Shown piece by piece: positions 18,458 to 26,067 of a DNA stretch of 64,000 bases (the first letter of the stretch is position 1; each line of letters opens with the position of its first letter). Under the pieces are notes generated by a model that saw nothing but the letters and a program-made list of their open reading frames with translations, had not been told where the DNA came from and ran no database searches. This DNA is from UBA2336 sp964404445 (lineage in GTDB: Bacteria > Bacteroidota > Bacteroidia > Cytophagales > Cyclobacteriaceae). The position numbers and the translations under genes are program-made. The DNA is taken from the NCBI GenBank assembly GCA_964404445.1, contig CAYOJW010000004.1:186001-250000 (forward strand), in the 5' to 3' direction.

Positions 18458-19603
18458 CTACGCGGTTATCCAATCTAAATAATTATTCGGGCTGATCGCT
18501 TCAAAAGTAGCCTCGGGATATGCGTTTGCCCATGCTTTGGGTACTTTGGTCTTTTTGCACTCATTCCACTTAAATTCATAAGCCTGTAAATTCCCGTTGT
18601 GCTCTTCTACCCAATCTAATTCCTGCTGGTCGTACGTGCGCCAAAAGTAGTTAGTTGCCATGACACCTGTATAGCTTTGGTATTTGATGCGCTCACCGGC
18701 CAGGTAATTTTCCCAAAGTTCGCCAGTATCGTTACGCAAAGCCAGCGGGTTAAAATTACGAATAAGAGCATTGCGGATGCCGTTGTCGTAAAAATACCAC
18801 CGCTTGTTTTTACTCACTTCTTTGCGCAGGTTACGGCTATACGCCCCAATGGGGTAAATCACAAAAACTTTGGTAAGCAAATCAAGGTATTGCTCAATGG
18901 TGTTGCGCGAAATGCCGCTCAGGTTGTTGGCCAGTTCATGTGTGCTTACTTCTTTGCCCAACTGGTACGCCAACAGTCGCAACAAATCATGTATTTTATT
19001 GGCTTTGCGTATGCCTTCGTAGGTCAAAATATCTTTCAGCAAATAACTATCCACTAACTCGGTAAGGTAATCCTGCTTTTTTTTCAGCTCAGGCAAATGC
19101 CACAACTCCGGGTAGGCGCCATATACTAAGCGCTCCTCCAGATTGGCCTTGGTTTGCAAAGCGTTTTCGTACCGTTGCAATTCTAATTGCGCCAACGGGA
19201 ACAAATGCAAGGTGTGTTTTCTGCCTACTAATGGCTCGCCCAACTTGTTGGATAAATCAAAAACAGACGAGCCTGTAGCCACTACACGCAAACCGGGCAA
19301 TTCGTCCACCATCAGTTTCAATTTTTTGCCAATGTTTGGCACATACTGGGCTTCGTCTATCACCAGCAAGGTTTTGCCCGACAATATTCTTTTATAGTTG
19401 GCTATAGATTGGCTTTCTAATAACTGAACCGTGTCGTTGTCTTCACCGTTCAGCAACAAAACTTCCTGCTGTGGAAATGACGTTAAAAAATCGTTGATGA
19501 GAACTGTTTTGCCCACACGCCTGGCACCATAAACAATAAGCACTTTATTGGGCTGGAGGTTGCCCTTCAACAAACTCAACACATATCGTTTAACCTGCTC
19601 CAA
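18458..19603 (-). CDS. AAA ATPase with DUF4143 C-terminal domain
   Basis: A 381-residue protein of the AAA_14/DUF4143 family. Residues 1-140 hold the ATPase: Walker A VYGARRVGKT, Walker B TLLVIDEAQ and the sensor VVATGSS. The C-terminal DUF4143 part has a winged-helix-like region (HELANNLSGISRNTIEQYLD) and ends with LDWVEEHNGNLQAYEFKW, an E-x-K arrangement like PD-(D/E)xK nuclease folds. The family is common, patchily distributed and functionally obscure. The start is TTG (19603); no in-frame ATG lies near it. Two 29-bp repeats precede it, and RES 3' end copies lie on both sides, suggesting an inserted gene. Confidence 0.85.
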   Translation of the reverse strand: MEQVKRYVLSLLKGNLQPNKVLIVYGARRVGKTVLINDFLTSFPQQEVLLLNGEDNDTVQLLESQSIANYKRILSGKTLLVIDEAQYVPNIGKKLKLMVDELPGLRVVATGSSVFDLSNKLGEPLVGRKHTLHLFPLAQLELQRYENALQTKANLEERLVYGAYPELWHLPELKKKQDYLTELVDSYLLKDILTYEGIRKANKIHDLLRLLAYQLGKEVSTHELANNLSGISRNTIEQYLDLLTKVFVIYPIGAYSRNLRKEVSKNKRWYFYDNGIRNALIRNFNPLALRNDTGELWENYLAGERIKYQSYTGVMATNYFWRTYDQQELDWVEEHNGNLQAYEFKWNECKKTKVPKAWANAYPEATFEAISPNNYLDWITA

Positions 19604-19620
19604 CAGTCTGTTTATTTACT

Positions 19621-19681
19621 AATGACCAAATTTACATAAAATTTGTCAACACAATGACCAAATTTACATAAAATTTGTCAA
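19621..19681. repeat. two 29-bp direct repeats, each a dyad, at the DUF4143 promoter
   Basis: Identical 29-bp units at 19621-19649 and 19653-19681 (period 32 bp, about three helical turns) lie 18 bp upstream of the TTG. Each holds TGACCAAATTT-acata-AAATTTGTCA, an inverted repeat with one bulged base. This looks like a tandem operator. Confidence 0.6.
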
Positions 19682-19736
19682 AATAGACTACTCTATATAA
19701 TCCTTTAAAAATTCATAGAATACAAAATCCTTAAAA

Positions 19737-20195
19737 TTACCCCGGCAACAACCGCTGATCTAACAACAGCGGGCGCACATCCTTAATTTTGATGTGTTGG
19801 AAATCTTCATGCAACGGGTTAAGCAGGTAATTAAACTCCATCGGCACAATGGCGCTCGGTACACGCAGGCATAACGTCTTTTCCACACGCATGTAGTGTG
19901 TACCCAATTTCATGCTGCCTGCGGTATATGGATAGGCATTCCACCGGTCGGGCAAGTGCGGTAAAACTGTAACGGGCAGTTCTTCAGGAAAGTCAAGTTC
20001 GGCTGTATATAGGCCACGTTTTATTTTATCAGCCGACAAATGCACAATCATTTCTAAAATAGCCAGCGACAGACTGGAGGCCGTGTACAGCATGTGCGTA
20101 CCCTGTTCGTTCCAGCGGCCGCCATACAAAAATGCCCCTGTGCCCGACAAGTCGCGTACATGCTCGCGTGTGCTTACCCTGTAAAGTATCATCAC
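19737..20195 (-). CDS. RES-domain toxin
   Basis: A 152-residue RES protein. RES toxins deplete NAD+ in the cell and pair with Xre/MbcA/ParS-type antitoxins. The three conserved polar positions that name the family are visible: Arg in YRVSTREH, Glu in SLAILEMIVHL and Ser in VPSAIVPMEFNYLLNP, along with the GGRWNEQGT turn. The length is normal. It overlaps the upstream antitoxin gene by 4 bp. A decayed second copy of its last ~15 codons lies at 18331-18385. Confidence 0.9.
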   Translation of the reverse strand: MMILYRVSTREHVRDLSGTGAFLYGGRWNEQGTHMLYTASSLSLAILEMIVHLSADKIKRGLYTAELDFPEELPVTVLPHLPDRWNAYPYTAGSMKLGTHYMRVEKTLCLRVPSAIVPMEFNYLLNPLHEDFQHIKIKDVRPLLLDQRLLPG

Positions 20196-20593
20196 GAAAA
20201 AACCCCGTGAGCAATACGCCCCAGCGTATCGTGTATAAAGGATATGCCCGTTTCTTTGTTGAGGAATTCAATTGGCTTTTTACCACCCAATGCCAGCAAG
20301 GGAGTTTGCAACCACTCTTTAAAAGAGGTTAAATCGCCAAGCACCGACCCGCCAAAGTTGTAAAGGCCAGCTAATTGCATTACACGATCGCTCACCTGCG
20401 GATTAAGCAGTTCTTTGTCTTTCACTTTTTCGATGGTGCGCTTGCTGGCCGGCAGTAAAGCCGAAAACTCACTAAGCGAAAGGCCAGTCATAGACACAAC
20501 CGCCAAAAAATCGGCTTTGGTAAGCCCTTCGCTGGCTTTGTAATAGCGGGCGGCCGGCTCGTTTACCATAAAATCGTTATCTGAAGTATCCAT
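20192..20593 (-). CDS. Xre/MbcA/ParS-type antitoxin (DUF2384)
   Basis: A 133-residue antitoxin. The N-terminal part has a Xre-like helix-turn-helix (about 20-70; KADFLAVVSMTGLSLSEFSA followed by LLPASKRTIEKVKDKELL), and the C-terminal DUF2384 part ends with the toxin-binding WLQTPLLALGGKKPIEFL and the FIHDTLGRIAHGVFS tail. I chose the ATG at 20593; a TTG two codons upstream is less likely. The RES toxin follows with a 4-bp overlap. A dyad and a direct repeat lie immediately upstream and are the probable autoregulatory operator. Confidence 0.88.
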   Translation of the reverse strand: MDTSDNDFMVNEPAARYYKASEGLTKADFLAVVSMTGLSLSEFSALLPASKRTIEKVKDKELLNPQVSDRVMQLAGLYNFGGSVLGDLTSFKEWLQTPLLALGGKKPIEFLNKETGISFIHDTLGRIAHGVFS

Positions 20594-20901
20594 ACCCAAA
20601 TGAACGAATTTTTTCGCAAAAAAATGCGAATTTTTTCATTTTTCTATTAAATGTATCATCGCAGGCTGTTTCAAGGCATTATAGGGCAAAGGGGAATCTG
20701 CCTATTTACTGATGTTACGCAATCTTTGCCATTTAACTGCCAACAAATAACGTTAGCTTTTATGCGCAGTTTCAGTTATTAAAATTGCGCACAGATATTT
20801 TGGCCGTGTTTAAGCAATAGGGCAAATTCATATACAGTTCTTGTACACCGGATTTTGCCAGACAATATTTCTATCTTTGAATACCTCTAACAACACGCAA
20901 A
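20594..20901. promoter_or_regulatory. divergent intergenic region with antitoxin operator and DUF6090 promoter
   Basis: About 300 bp without a gene. At 20613-20630 is TTCGCA-N6-TGCGAA, framed by a direct repeat CGAATTTTTTC (20605-20615 and 20627-20637, 22 bp apart); this abuts the antitoxin ATG. At 20872-20879 is TATCTTTG, a good -7 box 22 bp before the DUF6090 start. The middle (20640-20860) holds scattered short inverted repeats (GGCAAAG 20685/CTTTGCC 20724; GCCAAC/GTTAGC near 20740-20756) but no recognisable gene or RNA. Confidence 0.5.
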
Positions 20902-21639
20902 ATGTTCAAAACAATTTTTAACCACCTCAAAGTCAATTGGTACAAATATGTAATTGAAATCGTTGTGGTTATACTTGGGATTTTGATTGCATACAACCTT
21001 GAGCAATGGAGCGACACACGCAGCAATAAAAAAAGAGAAATTGAAATACTAAAAGAATTTAAAGCAGCGCTTACTGTCGATTTAGTGGACATACAAGATA
21101 AAATCCGTGCGCATGAAATAAGTATCCTCGCCAGCAAAACCATACTGAAGGTTATCAAAGAAAACCTCTCCTATCATGATTCATTAGATGCATACTTTGC
21201 CCAAACACATACGTTCACACACTTTTCAGGCAGGGTTGGCCCCATTGAACAATTGAAAAACACCAATCTGGAAATTATTTCAAATGACAGCCTCCGTTTA
21301 AATATTATAAGCGTATATGACGAGGCATATCCCAGGCTTAAAGGTGTTGAATCAGTTATTATAAGAGATTATGAACAGCTACGGGATTTTGACCGGTTGT
21401 ATTTCGAAGCCTACGATCCCGAGGGTGTGGCCACCAGCAAGAGTGTGCCAGCGCCCTTTTGGGGAATAATGCACCCGATACATTTTACTGAACTTAAAAA
21501 AAATCCCAAATACGCAGCCCTGCTTCGCGCAAGAATTTCAAATCAAACGGGTCTTTTGCGCGGTACGTATAAACCTACTGCAAATTCAATAAACAATTTG
21601 CTAAATCAAATAGAACAGGAAATAACGAAGTTAGAATAG
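20902..21639 (+). CDS. DUF6090-family membrane-anchored protein
   Basis: A 245-residue protein of the Bacteroidota-specific DUF6090 type: one N-terminal transmembrane helix (about residues 15-33, YVIEIVVVILGILIAYNLEQ) followed by W-S-D-T-R and a long helical periplasmic region (REIEILKEFKAALTVDLVDI; DKIRAHEISILASKT). The C-terminal third carries ISNQTGLLRGTYKPTANSIN, also typical. The function of the family is unknown. It is a single gene with its own TATCTTTG box. Confidence 0.75.
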   Translation: MFKTIFNHLKVNWYKYVIEIVVVILGILIAYNLEQWSDTRSNKKREIEILKEFKAALTVDLVDIQDKIRAHEISILASKTILKVIKENLSYHDSLDAYFAQTHTFTHFSGRVGPIEQLKNTNLEIISNDSLRLNIISVYDEAYPRLKGVESVIIRDYEQLRDFDRLYFEAYDPEGVATSKSVPAPFWGIMHPIHFTELKKNPKYAALLRARISNQTGLLRGTYKPTANSINNLLNQIEQEITKLE

Positions 21640-21686
21640 CAAAATTTTAAGAAAACCTTATCACGAAAAGTTAGCTTATTTTATTA

Positions 21687-22760
21687 ATGAAAGTCCTGTT
21701 CATAGTTCCTTATCCACTTCGGGAAGCGCCCTCGCAGCGTTTCAGGTTTGAACAGTATTTTGGGGCACTAAGCAAAAAGGGAATAAAACACGATGCTCAA
21801 GTTTTTTTGAGTAAGCGTGACTGGGCACAACTTTACAAACCGGGCAAACATGGCTTAAAAATTTTGATGTTATTAAAAGGCTTTTTGAAGCGTTCCCTGT
21901 TATTATTTAAAATACCCTTTTACAATTTCGTACTCATCCACCGCGAAGCAACTCCCGTTGGTCCTCCTGTTTTTGAATGGCTTATCGCAAAGGTTTTCAG
22001 AAAAAAAATTATTTACGATTTTGACGATGCCATCTGGCTTACCGATAAAAAAAACGAAAACGCTTTAGAACGGTTTATCCGTTTCCGATCAAGGGTCGGG
22101 TTAATTTGCAAATGGAGTTATAAAGTAAGCTGCGGGAATGAATACCTCTACAATTACGCAAAACAGTTTAATAAAAATGTGGTGCTTAACCCTACTACCA
22201 TCGACACTGAATTTTTACACAATCCTGAAAAATTTAAAAAAGAAATTTCTGATAAAATCACAATCGGGTGGACAGGCTCACACTCTACCCTAAAGTATTT
22301 GAAAGAAATTGAACATGCCATTGCTACATTGGAACAAAAATATCCCGCCCTGCAAACGCTGGTCATAGCCGATAAAAAGCCCGACTTAGCGTTACAGCGT
22401 CTTGTTTTTATTCCATGGAATAAGGAAACTGAGGCCGAAGATCTTGCGAAAATAGACATTGGCATTATGCCCTTACCGAATGATGAATGGACAAAAGGCA
22501 AATGTGGATTTAAAGCACTTCAGTATATGGCTATGGAAATACCCTGCGTAGTTTCACCCGTAGGCGTAAATACCAAAATTATTGAACATGGTGTAGAGGG
22601 TTACTTTGCCGCTTCCAATCAGGAATGGGTTACAACACTCGATTTACTGATAAATGATCCGGGCTTACGGAAAACAATGGGCAAAAATGGGCGTAAAAAA
22701 ATTATCGATGCTTATTCGGTGCGCTCCAATACTCCTGTTTTTCTCGGACTGTTTTCGTAA
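21687..22760 (+). CDS. GT4-like glycosyltransferase
   Basis: A 357-residue GT-B enzyme. The N-terminal part has the acceptor-domain start VLFIVPYPLREAPSQRFRFE and KKIIYDFDDAIWL, a motif common in Bacteroidota glycosyltransferases. The C-terminal half contains ITIGWTGSHSTLKYLKEIEH, DIGIMPLPNDEWTKGKCGFK, a donor-site MAMEIPCVVSPVGVN-x-x-I block and the usual YSV-x-SN ending. Its 3' end overlaps the 3' end of the convergent membrane-protein gene by 49 bp. It is probably part of a second, small surface-sugar locus. Confidence 0.85.
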   Translation: MKVLFIVPYPLREAPSQRFRFEQYFGALSKKGIKHDAQVFLSKRDWAQLYKPGKHGLKILMLLKGFLKRSLLLFKIPFYNFVLIHREATPVGPPVFEWLIAKVFRKKIIYDFDDAIWLTDKKNENALERFIRFRSRVGLICKWSYKVSCGNEYLYNYAKQFNKNVVLNPTTIDTEFLHNPEKFKKEISDKITIGWTGSHSTLKYLKEIEHAIATLEQKYPALQTLVIADKKPDLALQRLVFIPWNKETEAEDLAKIDIGIMPLPNDEWTKGKCGFKALQYMAMEIPCVVSPVGVNTKIIEHGVEGYFAASNQEWVTTLDLLINDPGLRKTMGKNGRKKIIDAYSVRSNTPVFLGLFS

Positions 22761-24043
22761 AACAAAATAAAGATCAATGCTAACGCATAATACGGCAGCA
22801 GCGGAATTTTATAACGCGACAACGTACCGAAGTTAAACGTTGAAACCCCTACGGCAAACGCAAAGGTTACGCTAAACACTAAACAAAACATAACTACGGG
22901 CGTTTCACGCATGGCTTTCATCAAGTACCCTCTACGTTTGTATAGCACAAAGAGTGTAAACAGCAACAACGCCATTCCCTCTAATGCCGACAACAACATA
23001 AGTGGGTTTTGTACTTCCCATAAGTACGGCCTGAACAACGAAACATTAATTGCCTGAGGCGCTAATTTTACCATCGATGAAAATGAACCGTCAAGTTCGC
23101 CCAGCGAATAGCCGGAGCCTGCATCGCGGCCAGTCCAATACCGGATGTCGTAAGCGGTGATCATGGCTGTTTCTGCAATCTTATCTAACGAGTACCGTCT
23201 GTCGCCCTCGCTCACCACAACAATAGAGTAGTATGATGCCCCGCCAATAAACAACATCAGAAAAGGCACCGTTATGATTTTAACCATCTGCGATTTAATG
23301 GCTTTCACCTGGCGTAAATAAAACCAAAGCAATACAGCCGGTAAAAAACACAGCAAAATGTATTTCTTTACAGCGAAGATAATAAACGCACACAGCAGGG
23401 TTAAAAGACCTGCACGGATAATATGCTCACGCCTGTACAGTTTATCTAAGCTATACGTGAGCAAACCCAGACAGGCAAACGTAATCGTATCTTTCATTAA
23501 CCCCGAACCCCAAAACACCACAGAAGGAATAAACAAAATGGCAAGAGCAATCCATTTGTGCAGATCAGGCCTGAGCCTGTACATGGTTACAAAAAATGCC
23601 CAACCCCCTGTAAAGCCAACTAACGAAAATAAAACCGCAGTTGCAGAGTAAGACGAGAATGTAATCAAATCAAAAAAAGCCGCTGTGCGAACAATGAAGT
23701 ATGAAGATGGATCGTGCAGAAAAACAATCTTGGAAGAATACCGGTAAACACCCCGTGCGTGAGAGCCATCAGCAAACAAAAGGTCAAACCCCTTGGCAGG
23801 AGAATCTATAAAGGCTTCCCAAATGTGCCGGCTGCCAAGTGTGTGGTAATTAAACGTATCGCCACCTCCGTAGTAAAACTGATATAAAAAGCCAAGCGCA
23901 AGCGCTCCAATTATTTTTGCCGTTAAAGCCGGTATGAAATACCGCTTGGTAATGCCGTCTGCCACATACGGCCTGATTAAGTAGGCCATGATGTAAACCA
24001 ATATAATCAGGATTGGTGTTACGATCAGGTCTCGGTACTCCAT
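22712..24043 (-). CDS. polytopic membrane protein, possible polysaccharide polymerase or mannosyltransferase-like
   Basis: A 443-residue integral membrane protein with roughly ten to eleven hydrophobic helices (for example LIVTPILIILVYIMAYLI, ALAILFIPSVVFWGSGLMKD, LLTLLCAFIIFAVKKYILLC). The loop YYGGGDTFNYHTLGSRHIWE after the second helix, and the WGSGLMKD motif, resemble uncharacterised Bacteroidota proteins near glycan loci. No catalytic motif identifies it. It lies 27 bp after a TPR protein gene on the same strand and overlaps tail-to-tail with a glycosyltransferase gene. Confidence 0.6.
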   Translation of the reverse strand: MEYRDLIVTPILIILVYIMAYLIRPYVADGITKRYFIPALTAKIIGALALGFLYQFYYGGGDTFNYHTLGSRHIWEAFIDSPAKGFDLLFADGSHARGVYRYSSKIVFLHDPSSYFIVRTAAFFDLITFSSYSATAVLFSLVGFTGGWAFFVTMYRLRPDLHKWIALAILFIPSVVFWGSGLMKDTITFACLGLLTYSLDKLYRREHIIRAGLLTLLCAFIIFAVKKYILLCFLPAVLLWFYLRQVKAIKSQMVKIITVPFLMLFIGGASYYSIVVVSEGDRRYSLDKIAETAMITAYDIRYWTGRDAGSGYSLGELDGSFSSMVKLAPQAINVSLFRPYLWEVQNPLMLLSALEGMALLLFTLFVLYKRRGYLMKAMRETPVVMFCLVFSVTFAFAVGVSTFNFGTLSRYKIPLLPYYALALIFILFYENSPRKTGVLERTE

Positions 24044-24070
24044 AAATTTCTTTAACTCTTAATCGTTGGA

Positions 24071-25294
24071 TCAATCCCCGCCACGCTCTAATTCTTTCAA
24101 TCGTTTTTTCGCGCTTTTGAATGCCTCGTCTTTACGGTTCGATCGTTTTTTAACTTCCTTAAAGTACCGTTTTGCTTCGGCCTTGTTTCCTTTTTCCTCC
24201 GCTATTTCGCCCAGGGCAATCAGCGAGTACAAAAAATAACCCGATTCGGTTGCACCAATTTCTTCGGCATACTTGATACACCGTTTGTAATACTTGCCGG
24301 CCTGATCGAGGTCTTTTTGCGTTTCATAAATCTGGCCTAAAAAAAACGAGGCATACCGGCCGCTGGTAGCTTCGTACCCCAGTTTGGCACTATCGATTTT
24401 GTTCAGAATATCTTTACAAACAGGTTCGGCTTGTGCAAACCGACCCATCGAATACAACATGCGGGCATAGTACCGGTGAAAGAACGGGTTGTCGGGGTAT
24501 GTTTCGTGTAAATAGTTACTGATGTCGAACGCCCGTGGCTGATCGTTTTCGTAACTGTTTAAAATGCGCATCAGCCAAACCATGGCTTCAACACGTGTGT
24601 AAAAAGCATTATACGATACTTCTTTTAGTTGCTTTAGCCCCAACGCCTTGTCGCCTTTCGGAAAAAACCATAACACCGGTTTTAATGCCGGATAATTTTC
24701 GGGCACCCATACCGAAAAATAATTGAAGAGCGCATCACCAAACAACAACTCGGGGCTGAGGTCTTCTTTTGTTTTACTTTTTTCCAGATAGTTTAATGCT
24801 TCTTTTCCGGCCGATGCCGCTTTTGTCCAGCTTTTACGTTCTTCATCCGAATAAAGCCTGCCTTTGAATCCGTACGATGCCGAAAGAAAAAACGATGCCT
24901 CAGTTTTATACTCCGGATAATGTTTATAGAGGTTCTCGGCAACCAATATGGTGCTGTCCATATAGGTTAAAAACTGTTTGTCGTGCGAGGTGTCGCGGGT
25001 GTTGGGCATGATTTTCCACCACTCGATCAGCCCCATTAAGAAATACGGCAGCGGGTGCCAGCGATACTGTGTCCGCAAACTGCGAAATCCATCTTCGGCC
25101 CGGTCGAACTTAAAATTGTACAGATCGTCTAACGCCTGCGAGCATTGGAGTTGCACCACCAAATCGGACAATAAAATAATGGTAGTATCTTTTTTTACGG
25201 ACTTTTGTGCCTGAACAGCCAAAACTGCGACTAACTGAAAAACCAGTGCTACCCAAAAAACCCGGGCAGATAATATCTTTGAGCAATAAACCAT
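24071..25294 (-). CDS. exported TPR protein
   Basis: A 407-residue protein. I chose the ATG at 25294 because it opens a clear signal peptide (VFWVALVFQLVAVLAVQAQ) and because any longer frame would run into the divergent gene. After the signal peptide come helical repeats of TPR type, clearest near the C-terminus (YASFFLGQIYETQKDLDQAG, YSLIALGEIAEEKGNKAEAK). It would act in the periplasm or outer membrane as a scaffold. The gene for a polytopic membrane protein follows after 27 bp, suggesting an operon. Confidence 0.75.
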   Translation of the reverse strand: MVYCSKILSARVFWVALVFQLVAVLAVQAQKSVKKDTTIILLSDLVVQLQCSQALDDLYNFKFDRAEDGFRSLRTQYRWHPLPYFLMGLIEWWKIMPNTRDTSHDKQFLTYMDSTILVAENLYKHYPEYKTEASFFLSASYGFKGRLYSDEERKSWTKAASAGKEALNYLEKSKTKEDLSPELLFGDALFNYFSVWVPENYPALKPVLWFFPKGDKALGLKQLKEVSYNAFYTRVEAMVWLMRILNSYENDQPRAFDISNYLHETYPDNPFFHRYYARMLYSMGRFAQAEPVCKDILNKIDSAKLGYEATSGRYASFFLGQIYETQKDLDQAGKYYKRCIKYAEEIGATESGYFLYSLIALGEIAEEKGNKAEAKRYFKEVKKRSNRKDEAFKSAKKRLKELERGGD

Positions 25295-25325
25295 AGTTCT
25301 TTTAACAACGCTTACACCCCGCCAG

Positions 25326-25958
25326 ATGCATCCAACCAGCGAAACTAAGTCAATATTTGATACCGACAAAAGACTGTTATTTGTTTTGCTATGTGTGCTC
25401 ACGCTTTTTCTGTTATATTTTAAGAAGACTTTTATTGAATACGAAACTGCGGCATTTGAGTTTCTGCAAGACAGACCCGAAGGCACCGTGTTACGGTTAT
25501 TAAGCGCCATTCAATTCGTTTCTATACCGTTAGTGTATTTATGGAAGTTTACGGTTATCGCTTTTGTGATCTGGGTTGGCTGTTTTTTATACGGTTACCG
25601 GGTAACCTATATACAATGTTGGGGCGTGGTTATTGGTGCCGAGTTTATTTTTCTGATACCCGAATTGTTGAAAATCCTATACTTCTTTACCATCGAGCCC
25701 GACCCGGCCTACACCGATATTGGGGCGTTCTACCCTTTTTCGCTCATGCATTTTTTCGATTACCAGACCATCGATAAAAAATGGGCGTACCCGCTTCGTG
25801 CACTGAATATTTTTGAGGTTGTTTACTGGTTTGCATTGGTTTCAGGCATCCATCACTATGCACGGAAAGAAAAAAAGATCGTATGGTTTATTGTGGCCAG
25901 CTCGTACATTTTGTTGTTTTTCCTCTGGCTGGCATTTTATGTCGTTGTCTATAAATAG
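25326..25958 (+). CDS. uncharacterised polytopic membrane protein
   Basis: A 210-residue protein with about five transmembrane helices (RLLFVLLCVLTLFLLYFKK; FTVIAFVIWVGCFLYGY; CWGVVIGAEFIFLIPELLKI; NIFEVVYWFALVSGIHHYA; FIVASSYILLFFLWLAFYVV). I recognise no family; it resembles small Yip1-like or YIP-like membrane proteins of Bacteroidota only in general layout. It diverges from the TPR gene with a 31-bp gap, so the two promoters must overlap. Its TAG stop codon is the first triplet of a TTAGGG-like spacer. Confidence 0.6.
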   Translation: MHPTSETKSIFDTDKRLLFVLLCVLTLFLLYFKKTFIEYETAAFEFLQDRPEGTVLRLLSAIQFVSIPLVYLWKFTVIAFVIWVGCFLYGYRVTYIQCWGVVIGAEFIFLIPELLKILYFFTIEPDPAYTDIGAFYPFSLMHFFDYQTIDKKWAYPLRALNIFEVVYWFALVSGIHHYARKEKKIVWFIVASSYILLFFLWLAFYVVVYK

Positions 25959-26019
25959 GTGTTAGGGCTTAGGCATCAGGTTTGCCTCATCCCTAAGTCC
26001 TGATTTCCAAGTCCTGAAT
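25956..26019. repeat. degenerate TTAGGG-like spacer repeat with mirror copy
   Basis: TAGGTGTTAGGGCTTAGG (25956 on) is followed by an imperfect inverted copy (CCTCATCCCTAAGTCCTGA), able to form a hairpin around TTTG. The same sequence family occurs at 4914-4960 and 62847-62884. Confidence 0.45.
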
Positions 26020-26067
26020 TTTCCCTATTTTCGCCCTTTATATTTTTCATAAAAAAGACTTTTGTTC

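Noticed and set aside
20738..20760. GCCAAC-N7-GTTAGC motif resembling an integron attC end
   Set aside because: The bases do not fit the RYYYAAC/GTTRRRY consensus, and no cassette array or integrase is nearby.
25295..25510. N-terminal extension of the TPR protein by 72 codons
   Set aside because: It would overlap the divergent membrane-protein gene by 185 bp; the ATG at 25294 starts a proper signal peptide.
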